DNA of 64,000 bases. Source: Clostridia bacterium. GTDB taxonomy: Bacteria > Bacillota > Peptococcia > DRI-13 > SM3-B62. The position numbers and the translations under genes are program-made. The notes under the pieces were generated by a model. That model was not told where the DNA came from. It ran no database searches and worked only from the letters and a program-made list of their open reading frames with translations. Below, piece by piece: positions 53,829 to 62,604 of this stretch. The DNA lies in NCBI GenBank assembly GCA_018433675.1, contig JAHDQS010000006.1, forward strand, positions 130,425-194,424. The letters are read 5' to 3'. Every line of letters begins with the position of its first letter. The stretch's first letter is position 1.

Positions 53829-55022
53829 TTAATCCCTCAAGTTGGATTCAATACCTTGTAGACAAAAATTTTTTCTGTAATCAGATGGGGACAATTTCAT
53901 TGCCTTTTGAAATGCCGCTGAAAACTTTGCAGGGTTTTTGTAGCCTACATTTTCGGATATTTCGGCTATACTCAATGCAGAATTTCTTAGCATTTCAGCA
54001 GCTGCCTGTAATCGGTATTCCCGCATATATGTAAGAATTGGAACACCATATATTCCTTTATAACACATTTTTATAGAAGTCATAGAAATTGAATATTTTT
54101 TAGATAATTCGGCGAGTGTATAGCGAGTTCCAAGGTTCTCAATTAGAAATTCTCGAATTTCTTTTATGGTATCAACTTGAGCTTTGTAAAAATATGGTCT
54201 TTTCTCCGTTGGTTTTGTTTCATCAATAGAACTTAAAAACAGAAAAAGTTCCATTATCTTGAGCTTAATATATCCCTCACGCATTTCATTCGGAGCATTG
54301 TATAATTCCGAGAAGATATGTTGTATTGAGTCTGTCGCCCTCATAATAAAGCAACCAGTATCCGATATGGTTTTTTTTCGAATTCGTTCAAAATCTATTT
54401 TGATATTTCCTAAAGTGTCAAAGAGTTTTTTCAAGGTTATCGAGGCTCGGGGAATATCTACAACAATCGAAATTCCATAATAACGCGAAAGAGGAAAATA
54501 TATTGAATCCCCCGGGTGTGTCAACATATTTATAGTTAAATCTCCCTCGCTCAAATATTCGTAACCACCCGACTTAAGTTCACATTCAATTCGTCCCTCA
54601 CAACAGTGATTTATTTCAATAACATCAGTACGCCACGGTTTTTGACGTCTAAAACCGTCAGACATGTGAAAATCATTGTAATATACATCGACACCCGGAA
54701 AGATACTATAATTTGTAATAACTCCGTTACCTGTTTTATTTTCTATATAATACACGGCACAACTCTCGTTTTGAGACAATTCGCGCACTTCGTTTCCGTA
54801 TAGTTCTGTTTTTATACGGTTATCCGAATAATAGTCGGCAGATTCATTTTTGTAATACTTCTTTCGTGCGTCTTTGGGTTTCTCTACACTAGCCGGTATT
54901 GCCCAAGAATGCCCAAAACGCGCAACACCACTAATACGATTTTCCTCGCACAGCTTTTGGATGCGGCGCTCTGAAATGCCCCAATTGTTTGCTGCTTCTT
55001 TAATTGAAATATAATTAAACAT
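53829..55022 (-). CDS. AraC-family regulator with N-terminal AlpA/excisionase-type helix-turn-helix
   Basis: About 397-aa protein with two DNA-binding parts. The N-terminal helix-turn-helix (YISIKEAANNWGISERRIQK ending in GHSWAIP and KPKDAR) is the HTH_17 type. The middle is an AraC ligand domain (VIEINHCCEGRIECELKSGG), and the C-terminus is an AraC double helix-turn-helix (LAELSKKYSISMTSIKMCYK, LSIAEISENVGYKNPAKFSA). ATG 55022 behind GGAGGGG. Its ligand domain resembles that of the AraC at 44934. The promoter holds the long palindrome at 55093-55140, linking it to the same metal-type regulon. Confidence 0.87.
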   Translation of the reverse strand: MFNYISIKEAANNWGISERRIQKLCEENRISGVARFGHSWAIPASVEKPKDARKKYYKNESADYYSDNRIKTELYGNEVRELSQNESCAVYYIENKTGNGVITNYSIFPGVDVYYNDFHMSDGFRRQKPWRTDVIEINHCCEGRIECELKSGGYEYLSEGDLTINMLTHPGDSIYFPLSRYYGISIVVDIPRASITLKKLFDTLGNIKIDFERIRKKTISDTGCFIMRATDSIQHIFSELYNAPNEMREGYIKLKIMELFLFLSSIDETKPTEKRPYFYKAQVDTIKEIREFLIENLGTRYTLAELSKKYSISMTSIKMCYKGIYGVPILTYMREYRLQAAAEMLRNSALSIAEISENVGYKNPAKFSAAFQKAMKLSPSDYRKNFCLQGIESNLRD

Positions 55023-55092
55023 TTTGCCCCTCCGTACATTCACCGAAAAAACCAGTATTTGTTTTATTTTTATCTATTTCCTGCATAAAAGA

Positions 55093-55140
55093 ACCCTGCT
55101 ATAATAAAGTTAGGGTTACCTAACTTTATTATAGCAGGGT
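55093..55140. promoter_or_regulatory. Perfect 48-bp palindrome with TATAAT and AAGTTAG operator
   Basis: Arms of 22 bp (55093-55114 and 55119-55140) are exact complements around GTTA. Each arm contains TATAAT and AAAGTTAGG, so the centre is the operator AAAGTTAG-N6-CTAACTTT and both strands carry a -10. On the minus strand a TTGCGT lies 17 nt upstream of TATAAT, giving a promoter for the AraC gene. It could also fold as a hairpin. Confidence 0.75.
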
Positions 55141-55303
55141 GATTCCATATACGCAAGCCTGTGAAATCCTATCTGTGCACCGCTAAAGCAGCTTCGTCCC
55201 TGACAGAAAAAAACAACCCAGAACTACCACTACCCCTATTTTTTCGGCCATTTTCAGGTCTTCCATTCGTTCTTTACAATACTATTTGCAAATTTTTTTC
55301 CTC

Positions 55304-56362
55304 TTAAAATGGATGATGTAACCGTTCAAACTGAGAATGTCCAATAATTGTTGTATCCTTTTGACCTACTGGAACATTTTCGTCAATAATCGTTTGTCCG
55401 TAACAATTTGTTAACTCAAAAGTGTATTCTTTCTTTAAACCTGCTTTGTCTCCATACATAAAATAACTATAACTTTTTTTCATAGGAACAAACTTATTCC
55501 CTTTTTTGATTTTGACGGTATAAATAGGATAAAGGCTATTTCTAATTTGTATTTTCATCCAAGCTCCACCCGAAATTTCTTTAAAATAGTATTGGAGCGT
55601 TTTATCGTACGGGCAAGGGCTAGGTATTAATCTCCACTTTACTTTAGCATACCCATGATCCTTATATCCAATTTTTTCAAAGGTGCTTTGATGAATCTTA
55701 TCTTCGAGTATATCAAGACTTCCTTGTTTACCCGCATATATTTTTTTATTAGTGCCTTTGACAGGTTCAGGACCGCCCATTTCATCGAAGATAAATGCTT
55801 CTGTCATTTTCTCAGGTTCTTCAATATTTACTATTTGTATATAGCCCCCACACCATCTAAGCTTATTAAAATCGTACATATTTAAAGCTACTACATTATG
55901 GCTGTTTAAAACTTGTTCATCCGGCTCACAAGTATATATTGGTTTTTTTGTTTTTTTAGGAGAATAATACGTGCATATACCTTCTATCCACTCTAGGGGT
56001 GCCGGTACAAAAATAATCATTCCTGGATAAATTAGATACGGACATCTGATATGGCAATTAATCGCAATCAAGGTTTGTAAAGAAATATCAAATTTTTTAG
56101 CAATAATAAACATTGTATCCCCACGTTTTACTACATAGCTTATTTCTCTTCGATAAGGAAAAGGGCGAGGCAGGCAAATATCTTGACCTGGGAAAATAAG
56201 GTTAGGATTAGTAATTTGGGGGTTGGCGCTAATCAATTTCCGCAGGGGAATATTGTACTTATTGGCAATATTGAATAATGTGTCACCTTGCTCAATTGTA
56301 TAAGTCCGGAAGCAGGAAGATTTCTCTGACCCAGATTGAAATTGATCTTTAAATTCGTACAT
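55304..56362 (-). CDS. Two LysM domains fused to an expansin-like module
   Basis: 352-aa protein. Two LysM repeats (TYTIEQGDTLFNIANKYNIP about 21-65; YVVKRGDTMFIIAKKFDIS about 76-120) bind peptidoglycan/chitin-like glycans. The rest looks like a bacterial expansin: a double-psi-barrel part with VALNMYDFNKLRWCGGYIQI, GSLDILEDKIHQSTFEKIG and KVKWRLIPSPCPY, then a CBM63-like part (QYYFKEISGGAWMKIQIRNS, LTNCYGQTIIDENVPVG). No classical signal peptide, so spore coat or non-classical export is possible. Expansins loosen polysaccharides without hydrolysis. The expansin call is from my own pattern reading and should be taken as probable. Confidence 0.75.
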   Translation of the reverse strand: MYEFKDQFQSGSEKSSCFRTYTIEQGDTLFNIANKYNIPLRKLISANPQITNPNLIFPGQDICLPRPFPYRREISYVVKRGDTMFIIAKKFDISLQTLIAINCHIRCPYLIYPGMIIFVPAPLEWIEGICTYYSPKKTKKPIYTCEPDEQVLNSHNVVALNMYDFNKLRWCGGYIQIVNIEEPEKMTEAFIFDEMGGPEPVKGTNKKIYAGKQGSLDILEDKIHQSTFEKIGYKDHGYAKVKWRLIPSPCPYDKTLQYYFKEISGGAWMKIQIRNSLYPIYTVKIKKGNKFVPMKKSYSYFMYGDKAGLKKEYTFELTNCYGQTIIDENVPVGQKDTTIIGHSQFERLHHPF

Positions 56363-56394
56363 ACCTAATACCTCGATTGATTACAATTTATAAA

Positions 56395-56640
56395 TTATAT
56401 GATCAGAACCTTATATAATGATAAATATCTAAAAACTATACGGTCAAAAAACCGCCGAAAATATAAACTTGTACTCCACAATTGATCCTCCCCCGGTAGA
56501 TTAGACAACGAGTTAAATTGATTAATACTTAACGAGTTCAAAATATCACCTTCGTATGTGTCTTTTGTAATGCACCTCGCTATAGCAGGATCATAATATT
56601 TTGCCCTTGGGTAGTTATTTGCTGTTATTGATGATATTTT
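56395..56640 (-). pseudogene. RHS/YD-repeat protein C-terminal fragment
   Basis: The minus strand encodes, without a start, RAKYYDPAIARCITKDTYEG followed by LNSLSINQFN, close to the RHS core end signature (YYDP..GRF...DP..G....SLN.Y). It occupies most of the 342-nt gap between the LysM gene and nadC. The fragment stops at 56395. It indicates a former RHS-type gene here. Confidence 0.65.
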
Positions 56641-56704
56641 TGCAGAGAACAGTACTCGTACTCTCTTCTTTTTATGCCTTTTTGTATTGCCATAAAAATT
56701 ATAC

Positions 56705-57544
56705 TCAAACTTTAATTCTTAAGCTGATATCCAACGCTTTTACAGAATGGGTTATAGCCCCTACAGATATTATATCGACCCCTGTCTCGGCAATTTTTCG
56801 CAGATTATGAAGTCCTATATTACCGGATGCTTCCAAAAGAGCCCGGCCTTTGTTTATTAAAACGGCCTCTTTCATTTTATCAGTACCCATATTGTCTAAT
56901 AAAACTATATCTGCTTCATAATTCAAGGCCTCTTCCAATTGCTCAAGAGTTTCTACCTCTATCTCTATTTTCATTGTATGCGGAACTTTTTCCCTTGTGT
57001 TTTTTAATGCTGCTTTTATCCCTCCACAAGCTTGGATATGATTATCTTTTATGAGGACAGCTTCCGAAAGGTTGAAACGATGATTATATCCTCCCGCAAT
57101 CTTAACTGCATATTTTTCTAAAGCTCTTAAGCCAGGTGTTGTTTTCCGGGTATCTACCAGGCGTACCTTTAAGCCCTTCAGCGCCTCCACATATTTTGCC
57201 GTTTCCGTGGCAACCCCCGACATTCTCTGCAAAATATTTAATGCTGTTCTTTCCCCTTGCAGGATGGTCTTGGTCCTTCCGCTGATACGCGCTATCACCT
57301 CACCTGGATTGACCCTATCCCCTTCTTGTACTAAAAATTCAAAGTCTATTTCACGATCCAGGCGCAAGAAAACTCTCTGCATAACGGTTAATCCGGCCAC
57401 AATTCCGTCTTCCTTAGCAATTAATTCACTATTTGAAGTAAGATCCTCCGCAATAAGAGCTTCAGTTGTTATATCACCATTATTCATGTCTTCCTTTACC
57501 CACTGAGCTATTTGCTCATCAACAATTAACCAATCCATCAGCAA
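56705..57544 (-). CDS. nadC: NadC, nicotinate-nucleotide pyrophosphorylase (carboxylating)
   Basis: 279-aa quinolinate phosphoribosyltransferase: quinolinate + PRPP to nicotinate mononucleotide + CO2. Signature residues lie in LNILQRMSGVATETAKYV, VRLVDTRKTTPGLRALEKYA and GGYNHRFNLSEAVLIKDNHI. It begins 6 nt after nadB, with start at ATG 57544 or two codons in. Last gene of the nadA-nadB-nadC operon for de novo NAD synthesis. Confidence 0.96.
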   Translation of the reverse strand: MLMDWLIVDEQIAQWVKEDMNNGDITTEALIAEDLTSNSELIAKEDGIVAGLTVMQRVFLRLDREIDFEFLVQEGDRVNPGEVIARISGRTKTILQGERTALNILQRMSGVATETAKYVEALKGLKVRLVDTRKTTPGLRALEKYAVKIAGGYNHRFNLSEAVLIKDNHIQACGGIKAALKNTREKVPHTMKIEIEVETLEQLEEALNYEADIVLLDNMGTDKMKEAVLINKGRALLEASGNIGLHNLRKIAETGVDIISVGAITHSVKALDISLRIKV

Positions 57545-57550
57545 ACCCTC

Positions 57551-59056
57551 CTATGAATCACATGCCATATAATGTGCGCCGACACTCTCTTTACGCATCA
57601 TCGCTTTATTTATAACCAGCTTAGAGACGGTCAACATATTATAGCATTCCATAAAATCCTTATTCAAACATTTTTTCTTTTGTAAGGCTTCTTCAATTCT
57701 CCTTAACTCCTGCAACGATGAAGCTAAACCTTCTTGGCGCCTCGTAATCCCTGCATACTTTCGCATCAACCTCTGTATACTTTCCCTTTCGTTTTTTACA
57801 GAACACTCAGGAGTCGAAATATACTCTTCGGTATACTGTGATAATAATGGAATTTGTTTATTATCTACCATAATGTTATTTATAGATTGTGCTGCACGGT
57901 TAGCAAAAACCAGGGCCTCCAGCAGAGAATTGGATGCCAAGCGATTTGCTCCATGAACTCCCGTACAGGCACTTTCCCCGCAGACATAGAGTCCTGGGAG
58001 ACTTGTCCGACCCCATAAGTTCGTTTTTATCCCACCCATAACATAATGCTGAGCCGGTGATACAGGGATATACTGTTTTGTTATATCTATTCCATACTCC
58101 TTGCATTTAGCCGTTATATTGGGAAAACGCCTAACTACATAGTTACTATCTAAATGGGTCAGATCAAGATAAACATGCTCGGCTTTCGTTTTTTCAATCT
58201 CACACATCACAGCTCGGGACACAACATCACGAAAAGCTAATTCCTGACGTTTGTCATAATTATGCATGAATTTCTCCCCATTAATGTTCCTTAAAATTCC
58301 TCCCTCGCCTCGAACGGCTTCCGAGATTAAAAACCTTTTATTCTCACAATTATGGAAAACAGTAGGATGAAACTGAATAAACTCCATATCATCAATTTCT
58401 ACACCGGTCCGTTGAGCCATAGCAATCCCATCACCAGTAATGGTACAGGCATTTGTCGTTATACCATACACCATCCCTATTCCGCCAGTTGCTAGTATTA
58501 CAGCCCTAGTGGCATAATAACAAAATACGTTTTGCTTTTCCAAAGCCTGTACACCTATACAGAGGTCATTTGACCTTAATAAATCCAGACAAAAACTGTC
58601 TTCTTTTATCGTAATGTTGGGTCGACTTCGTATTTCTCTTAATAAAGTATCAACTAGTCCTTTGCCGGTTGCATCCCCATTAATATGAAGAATTCTTGCT
58701 TTACTATGTCCGGCTTCCTTTGTTAGCGCAAGCTTTTCATTTATCCTATCAAACTTTACTCCCATTAATTGTAATATACGGATGTTCTCTAATGATTCTT
58801 GAACTAACACCTGCAAAGCCTGCTGATTATTTAATCCTGCTCCGGCACACAAGGTATCATTCATATAATCCTCTAAGTCATCACTTTCCTGGTCGATGGC
58901 GACTGATATCCCCCCTTGAGCCAAATAGGAATTACTGTCTTCCAGTTTTTCTTTTGTCAATACTATAATCCTCAAAGTCGGCTCAAGCAGCAAAGCGGCA
59001 TAAAGACCAGCAATCCCACTACCGATAATAACAACATCATACTTTTTATTCATCAT
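57551..59056 (-). CDS. nadB: NadB, L-aspartate oxidase
   Basis: 501-aa FAD enzyme that oxidises L-aspartate to iminoaspartate. FAD-binding VVIIGSGIAGLYAALLLEP, the covalent-free active-site parts SYLAQGGISVAI and EFIQFHPTVFH, and CGESACTGVHGANRLASNSL are all present. Under anaerobiosis fumarate is the usual acceptor. The C-terminal helical domain is somewhat short of the E. coli protein (540 aa) but typical for Firmicutes. It lies 57 nt after nadA. Confidence 0.95.
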   Translation of the reverse strand: MMNKKYDVVIIGSGIAGLYAALLLEPTLRIIVLTKEKLEDSNSYLAQGGISVAIDQESDDLEDYMNDTLCAGAGLNNQQALQVLVQESLENIRILQLMGVKFDRINEKLALTKEAGHSKARILHINGDATGKGLVDTLLREIRSRPNITIKEDSFCLDLLRSNDLCIGVQALEKQNVFCYYATRAVILATGGIGMVYGITTNACTITGDGIAMAQRTGVEIDDMEFIQFHPTVFHNCENKRFLISEAVRGEGGILRNINGEKFMHNYDKRQELAFRDVVSRAVMCEIEKTKAEHVYLDLTHLDSNYVVRRFPNITAKCKEYGIDITKQYIPVSPAQHYVMGGIKTNLWGRTSLPGLYVCGESACTGVHGANRLASNSLLEALVFANRAAQSINNIMVDNKQIPLLSQYTEEYISTPECSVKNERESIQRLMRKYAGITRRQEGLASSLQELRRIEEALQKKKCLNKDFMECYNMLTVSKLVINKAMMRKESVGAHYMACDS

Positions 59057-59113
59057 AACACCTCAAAATAAAGTTGTTTCTTTGCAAATTAAAGCAACGT
59101 ATAGAATGATTTA

Positions 59114-60025
59114 CTATGAATATTGCAACATTTTATTCAAGGCAAGCGAAGCCCTTTTACGAATATTGTCATCAATTTCCACTTTGTTTTCCATTGTAGA
59201 TAAGACCCTGTAAACATCATCTAACGATATTTTCTTCATATCTGGACAAATCATAGAAGATGAAAGCAATACAAATTCTTTTTCAGGGTTCTCTTTTTTC
59301 AGCCTGTATAAACTCCCCTTTTCTGTACCTATTATCATTGTCCAGGCATTGCTTTCTTTTGCATATTTTAAAATAGCCGAAGTGCTTCCTACAAAGTCAG
59401 CCCTTTCATAAACATCTTTCCGACATTCCGGATGCACTAAAAGTAGGGCTTGAGGATAAATCTTTTTTATATTGTCTACATCCTCTCCCGTAACTCTGTT
59501 GTGGGTTGGACAAAAACCCTCCCATAATATAATCCTTTTCTCTGGAACCTGTTTAGCTACAAAGCTTCCTAAGTTCTTATCCGGTACAAATATTATTTCT
59601 TCTTCTGGAATGTTTCTAACAATCTTAGCCGCATTTGAAGAAGTACAACAATAATCACTAATAGCTTTAACCTCGGCTGAAGAGTTTACATAGCAAACCA
59701 CAGCAGCCTTAGGGTGCTTCTCTTTCATTACCATAACGTCTTGAGCCTCTATCATGTCAGCCAAAGGACAACCTGCTTCTTCAACAGGTATTAAGACTGT
59801 TTTCTGGGGAGAAAGTATCTTCGCTGTCTCAGCCATAAATCTCACTCCACAAAATATAAGCACCTCTGCCTCGGCAGTTGCTGCTTTTTGGCTCAATTCT
59901 AAGGAATCTCCTGTAAAATCCGCCAGTTCCTGAATTTCATCCTCTTGGTATAAATGAGACAATATTAAGCCTTTTTTTTGTTTCTTTAAACGTTGGATCT
60001 CTTTCATCATAGCAACTTGATTCAT
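59114..60025 (-). CDS. nadA: NadA, quinolinate synthase
   Basis: 303-aa [4Fe-4S] enzyme that condenses iminoaspartate with dihydroxyacetone phosphate to quinolinate. The three cluster cysteines are visible in VVCYVNSSAEVKAISDYCC, LWEGFCPTHNRV and SSSMICPDMKKI. HLYQEDEIQELADFTGDSLE is the family N-terminus. First gene of the nad operon. Its upstream region (60026-60373) holds two hairpins but no clear NiaR or NadQ site that I recognise. Confidence 0.96.
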   Translation of the reverse strand: MNQVAMMKEIQRLKKQKKGLILSHLYQEDEIQELADFTGDSLELSQKAATAEAEVLIFCGVRFMAETAKILSPQKTVLIPVEEAGCPLADMIEAQDVMVMKEKHPKAAVVCYVNSSAEVKAISDYCCTSSNAAKIVRNIPEEEIIFVPDKNLGSFVAKQVPEKRIILWEGFCPTHNRVTGEDVDNIKKIYPQALLLVHPECRKDVYERADFVGSTSAILKYAKESNAWTMIIGTEKGSLYRLKKENPEKEFVLLSSSMICPDMKKISLDDVYRVLSTMENKVEIDDNIRKRASLALNKMLQYS

Positions 60026-60152
60026 AAGTACCTCCTCAGGCTATTGTCTTGTCAGCTGTCTTGTCACTTTAAAAACAATTATAGGTTAGAAACCTCCTTT
60101 TTGCAAACTAAAATATACTCAAGTATAGAGATCAATCAATAATAAGAACCCC

Positions 60153-60185
60153 ACCCGACATTGCAATCAAAGATTGCTGTCGGGT
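60153..60185. terminator. Hairpin in the nadA leader region
   Basis: ACCCGACA/TGTCGGGT outer and GCAATC/GATTGC inner stems with a 2-nt bulge. It lies 128 nt upstream of nadA, without a U-run on either side; leader structure or weak terminator. Confidence 0.4.
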
Positions 60186-60214
60186 CCCGGGAACCTTGTT
60201 GTATTCACAATAAT

Positions 60215-60251
60215 AAAATCAGTGGGGGATTCTTTCTCCCCCACTGATTTT
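60215..60251 (-). terminator. Intrinsic terminator after the lipoprotein gene
   Basis: Perfect 15-bp stem AAAATCAGTGGGGGA/TCCCCCACTGATTTT with a 7-nt loop, followed by TATTATTG on the minus strand. It lies 123 nt after the stop at 60374. Confidence 0.88.
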
Positions 60252-60295
60252 AGAATGTTGTTCTGGTAAACTAGCATGAATTCGAAACCATATTA

Positions 60296-60343
60296 ACATA
60301 TATTTTCATTTTTAGTATGCCGATGATATTTTTGAAGTGAACA
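60296..60343 (+). repeat. Solo IS end (copy of the 52-bp terminal repeat)
   Basis: About 48 nt closely match the right terminal repeat of the IS at 62375-63500 (ATTTTTAGTATGCCGAT then TTTTTGAAGTG). No transposase is attached, so it is a leftover of another insertion or of recombination. Confidence 0.7.
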
Positions 60344-60373
60344 ATCTTGCTTCGTATATTGTATCAATATTGC

Positions 60374-61621
60374 TTATTCAGTTATCAACAAACCTTTTTC
60401 ATTATTGATTTTGTATGTCAGCAGAACCCTGCCGTCATCAGTGATACCCAATAATGAAGGAATACCTGCCTTGAGTGTCAATACTGTTTTTGTAGTCATA
60501 TTGGATAGATCCACAACATTGATTGTATAATGCGCATCAGCCAAGTCACTGATCGTATCTTCAATTTGTCTGATATAGGCATAATATCTGTCTGTGAAGA
60601 GCATATTTGCTTCTGCTGAAAGCTTCGGCTCTTGCTCATTGCTGTATCTAATAGGGATGGGTTTTGAGACTTCCCTATTAGTAGTATTAACGAGAGACAT
60701 TGCCCAATCGCCAGCCCCCATGATATTCATTGATGACATTTGGGGCAAAAATTTCCCGATAATTGGCCAATTCCAAATAAAAGGATGCACAGACCTCGTA
60801 ATTAAATAGTCCTGGCTTTTATCCAGTGGAACGAAAGCCATACCAAGGTTGGAAATCTGAGCTACAATCCATGTGTCATTGCTGATAAAATATGGTGCAA
60901 AAGCAGGGAGATATTTATCTTTTGTTAGGTCTACCTTCGTTGGCCCCGGGGGTAATCTTTCCACCAACAATTTGCTTTTTTTAGTCTCAAGGTCGTAGCT
61001 GTATACGCCGTCACTTTTTGCATAAACAACCGTTTTGAAATCCTTACTGACATCATAATTAAAGTACCATATGGAACCCCGTAAATCGTGATCAGCATAA
61101 ATCTCTGCCGGTAATTCGTGCTTCACCGAGAACGAACTCAGCATATGATCTGTCAAGCAAAACCCGTCGAGGTATTTAACAATTATTTGATCTTCCGTAA
61201 TCCGAAGCCCCAAATATATATCTCCTTCATCTGCCACAGGTAAGCTGTTGATAATGGTTTTATTCTTTAAGTCGTACAGTGTCAGAGTTACTGCCGGAAA
61301 CTCACTGGTTCCGGTTGTTCCTACCACAAGAAGATTTTCATTTAGGTTGGCTGCACCGGACAATCTCGGATAATTGGAATAAGTATTATCAATGCCAAAT
61401 TTATGAGCGTCAAGAAAAATGCAGCGGCCTTCTATTTCAACAATACCGGATTCTTTAGTTGCCAAAGCGGAATTCTCGTTTTCAATTTCCCCAGGAGTGT
61501 TTTCAGTCACAGAATAAGGATTTTCTTGAAGAGTTGGTTTATTCACTGAAAACACTCTGCAGGAGACTAAAAAAATCAAAGGTATCAAGCAAAGCAAAAT
61601 CATCCTATAAAGTTTGTTCAT
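60374..61621 (-). CDS. Uncharacterised lipoprotein, beta-propeller-like
   Basis: About 415-aa exported lipoprotein. The signal peptide MNKLYRMILLCLIPLIFLVS ends in a lipobox Cys. ATG 61621 is behind GGAGG. The mature part is beta-rich with repeating blades (TLTLYDLKNKTIINSLPV, DGVYSYDLETKKSKLLV, INVVDLSNMTTKTVLTL), which suggests a propeller. No enzyme motif. It is separated from the M23 gene upstream by a terminator. Function unknown. Confidence 0.72.
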   Translation of the reverse strand: MNKLYRMILLCLIPLIFLVSCRVFSVNKPTLQENPYSVTENTPGEIENENSALATKESGIVEIEGRCIFLDAHKFGIDNTYSNYPRLSGAANLNENLLVVGTTGTSEFPAVTLTLYDLKNKTIINSLPVADEGDIYLGLRITEDQIIVKYLDGFCLTDHMLSSFSVKHELPAEIYADHDLRGSIWYFNYDVSKDFKTVVYAKSDGVYSYDLETKKSKLLVERLPPGPTKVDLTKDKYLPAFAPYFISNDTWIVAQISNLGMAFVPLDKSQDYLITRSVHPFIWNWPIIGKFLPQMSSMNIMGAGDWAMSLVNTTNREVSKPIPIRYSNEQEPKLSAEANMLFTDRYYAYIRQIEDTISDLADAHYTINVVDLSNMTTKTVLTLKAGIPSLLGITDDGRVLLTYKINNEKGLLITE

Positions 61622-61658
61622 GAGTACCTCCATATTCTTGGTTAATTCAGTATAAAAG

Positions 61659-61694
61659 ATTAATTGTCAGAGCATTTCTGCTCTGACAATTAAT
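61659..61694 (-). terminator. Intrinsic terminator after the M23 gene
   Basis: Perfect 16-bp stem ATTAATTGTCAGAGCA/TGCTCTGACAATTAAT with a 4-nt loop TTTC, followed by CTTTTATA on the minus strand. Confidence 0.88.
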
Positions 61695-61727
61695 TAATAA
61701 TTTTCAGATTAACGGTATCATATTTTT

Positions 61728-62381
61728 CTACCCATGTAAAGCCGCATCTATAACCTCGTATATATCTGCAGAGGTTAGGTTGTGATTACCCGCACAGACT
61801 TCTAACGATGAATCCTGCCCAATTCCTGCCTCAAAATGCAGATGGTATCCTGATGATACACCTCCATCTTTACCTTGTCTGCCAATGACTTGCCCGTATG
61901 AAACGTTCTCATTGAGCGATACATCGATTTGGCTCAAGTGAAAATATATTAGCGAACGGTTGATATTCGATGAATACAGTGCCACTTTATATGAACCGGC
62001 AGCTATTGCTGTTGAATATGTGGGCATGAAAGACTTAAGCTGAGGTGTATTGGTCGTAAAGGTAAAATCTATCCCTTCATGGGCTCCTTCCCGAGATTTT
62101 GACCATGTACCATAGAGATTTGTAGCACTGAAGTCATTAGTAGTAGTATAGATCCTCTCATATGCTTCCTGTGTTCGGTCGCTTTGAAAGGTTCTAATTG
62201 CGCTGGAAACGTGAGTCTGCGCATCTTCATGAAACCAATCTGAGCCATATCCCGGAAAATTTATTACATACCTGTATGTAGTCCCTTGCAGGTGTTCAGG
62301 CGGCTCTTCTGCATATCTTAGTTGTGTTAGATCATTCAGTTCCTCAATATATTTTATTTTGAAATCATAATACCTGTCCAC
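61728..62381 (-). pseudogene. M23-family peptidase, 5' end cut by the IS
   Basis: 217 codons with an intact M23 catalytic core: HEGIDF (H-x3-D), IYFHLSQID with the middle His, and GYHLHFEAG (HxH). Such enzymes cut peptidoglycan cross-bridges outside the cell and need a signal peptide, which is absent. The only start, GTG at 62381, lies inside the IS terminal repeat, and the first two codons are IS sequence. The open frame runs on through the IS end to a stop near 62463 without a better start. The original N-terminus was therefore lost on insertion; residual expression would give a cytosolic protein. Confidence 0.75.
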
Positions 62382-62481
62382 TTCAAAAATATAATCGGTA
62401 TACCATAAATAATAATGTATGTTATAAAATTTTTCTTTCAGTCTTAATTTTGCAGAATAACATCACAAAATTTCAATTCAA

Positions 62482-62526
62482 GAAACAAGAAATCTCGGAG
62501 TAAATATCCGAGATTGTTGTTTCTTG
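62482..62526. repeat. Hairpin inside the IS
   Basis: Arms of about 20 bp (AAGAAACAAGAAATCTCGGA and its near complement) around GTAAATA. Lies between the left IS end and the transposase fragment; may block read-through into the element. Confidence 0.6.
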
Positions 62527-62604
62527 GGATTGAGTTTTTAAGATTGTTTTTTTGAAATCTTAATTTGATATTGAATATGTTCTCATTTATTTGTTCTGAT
62601 TATA

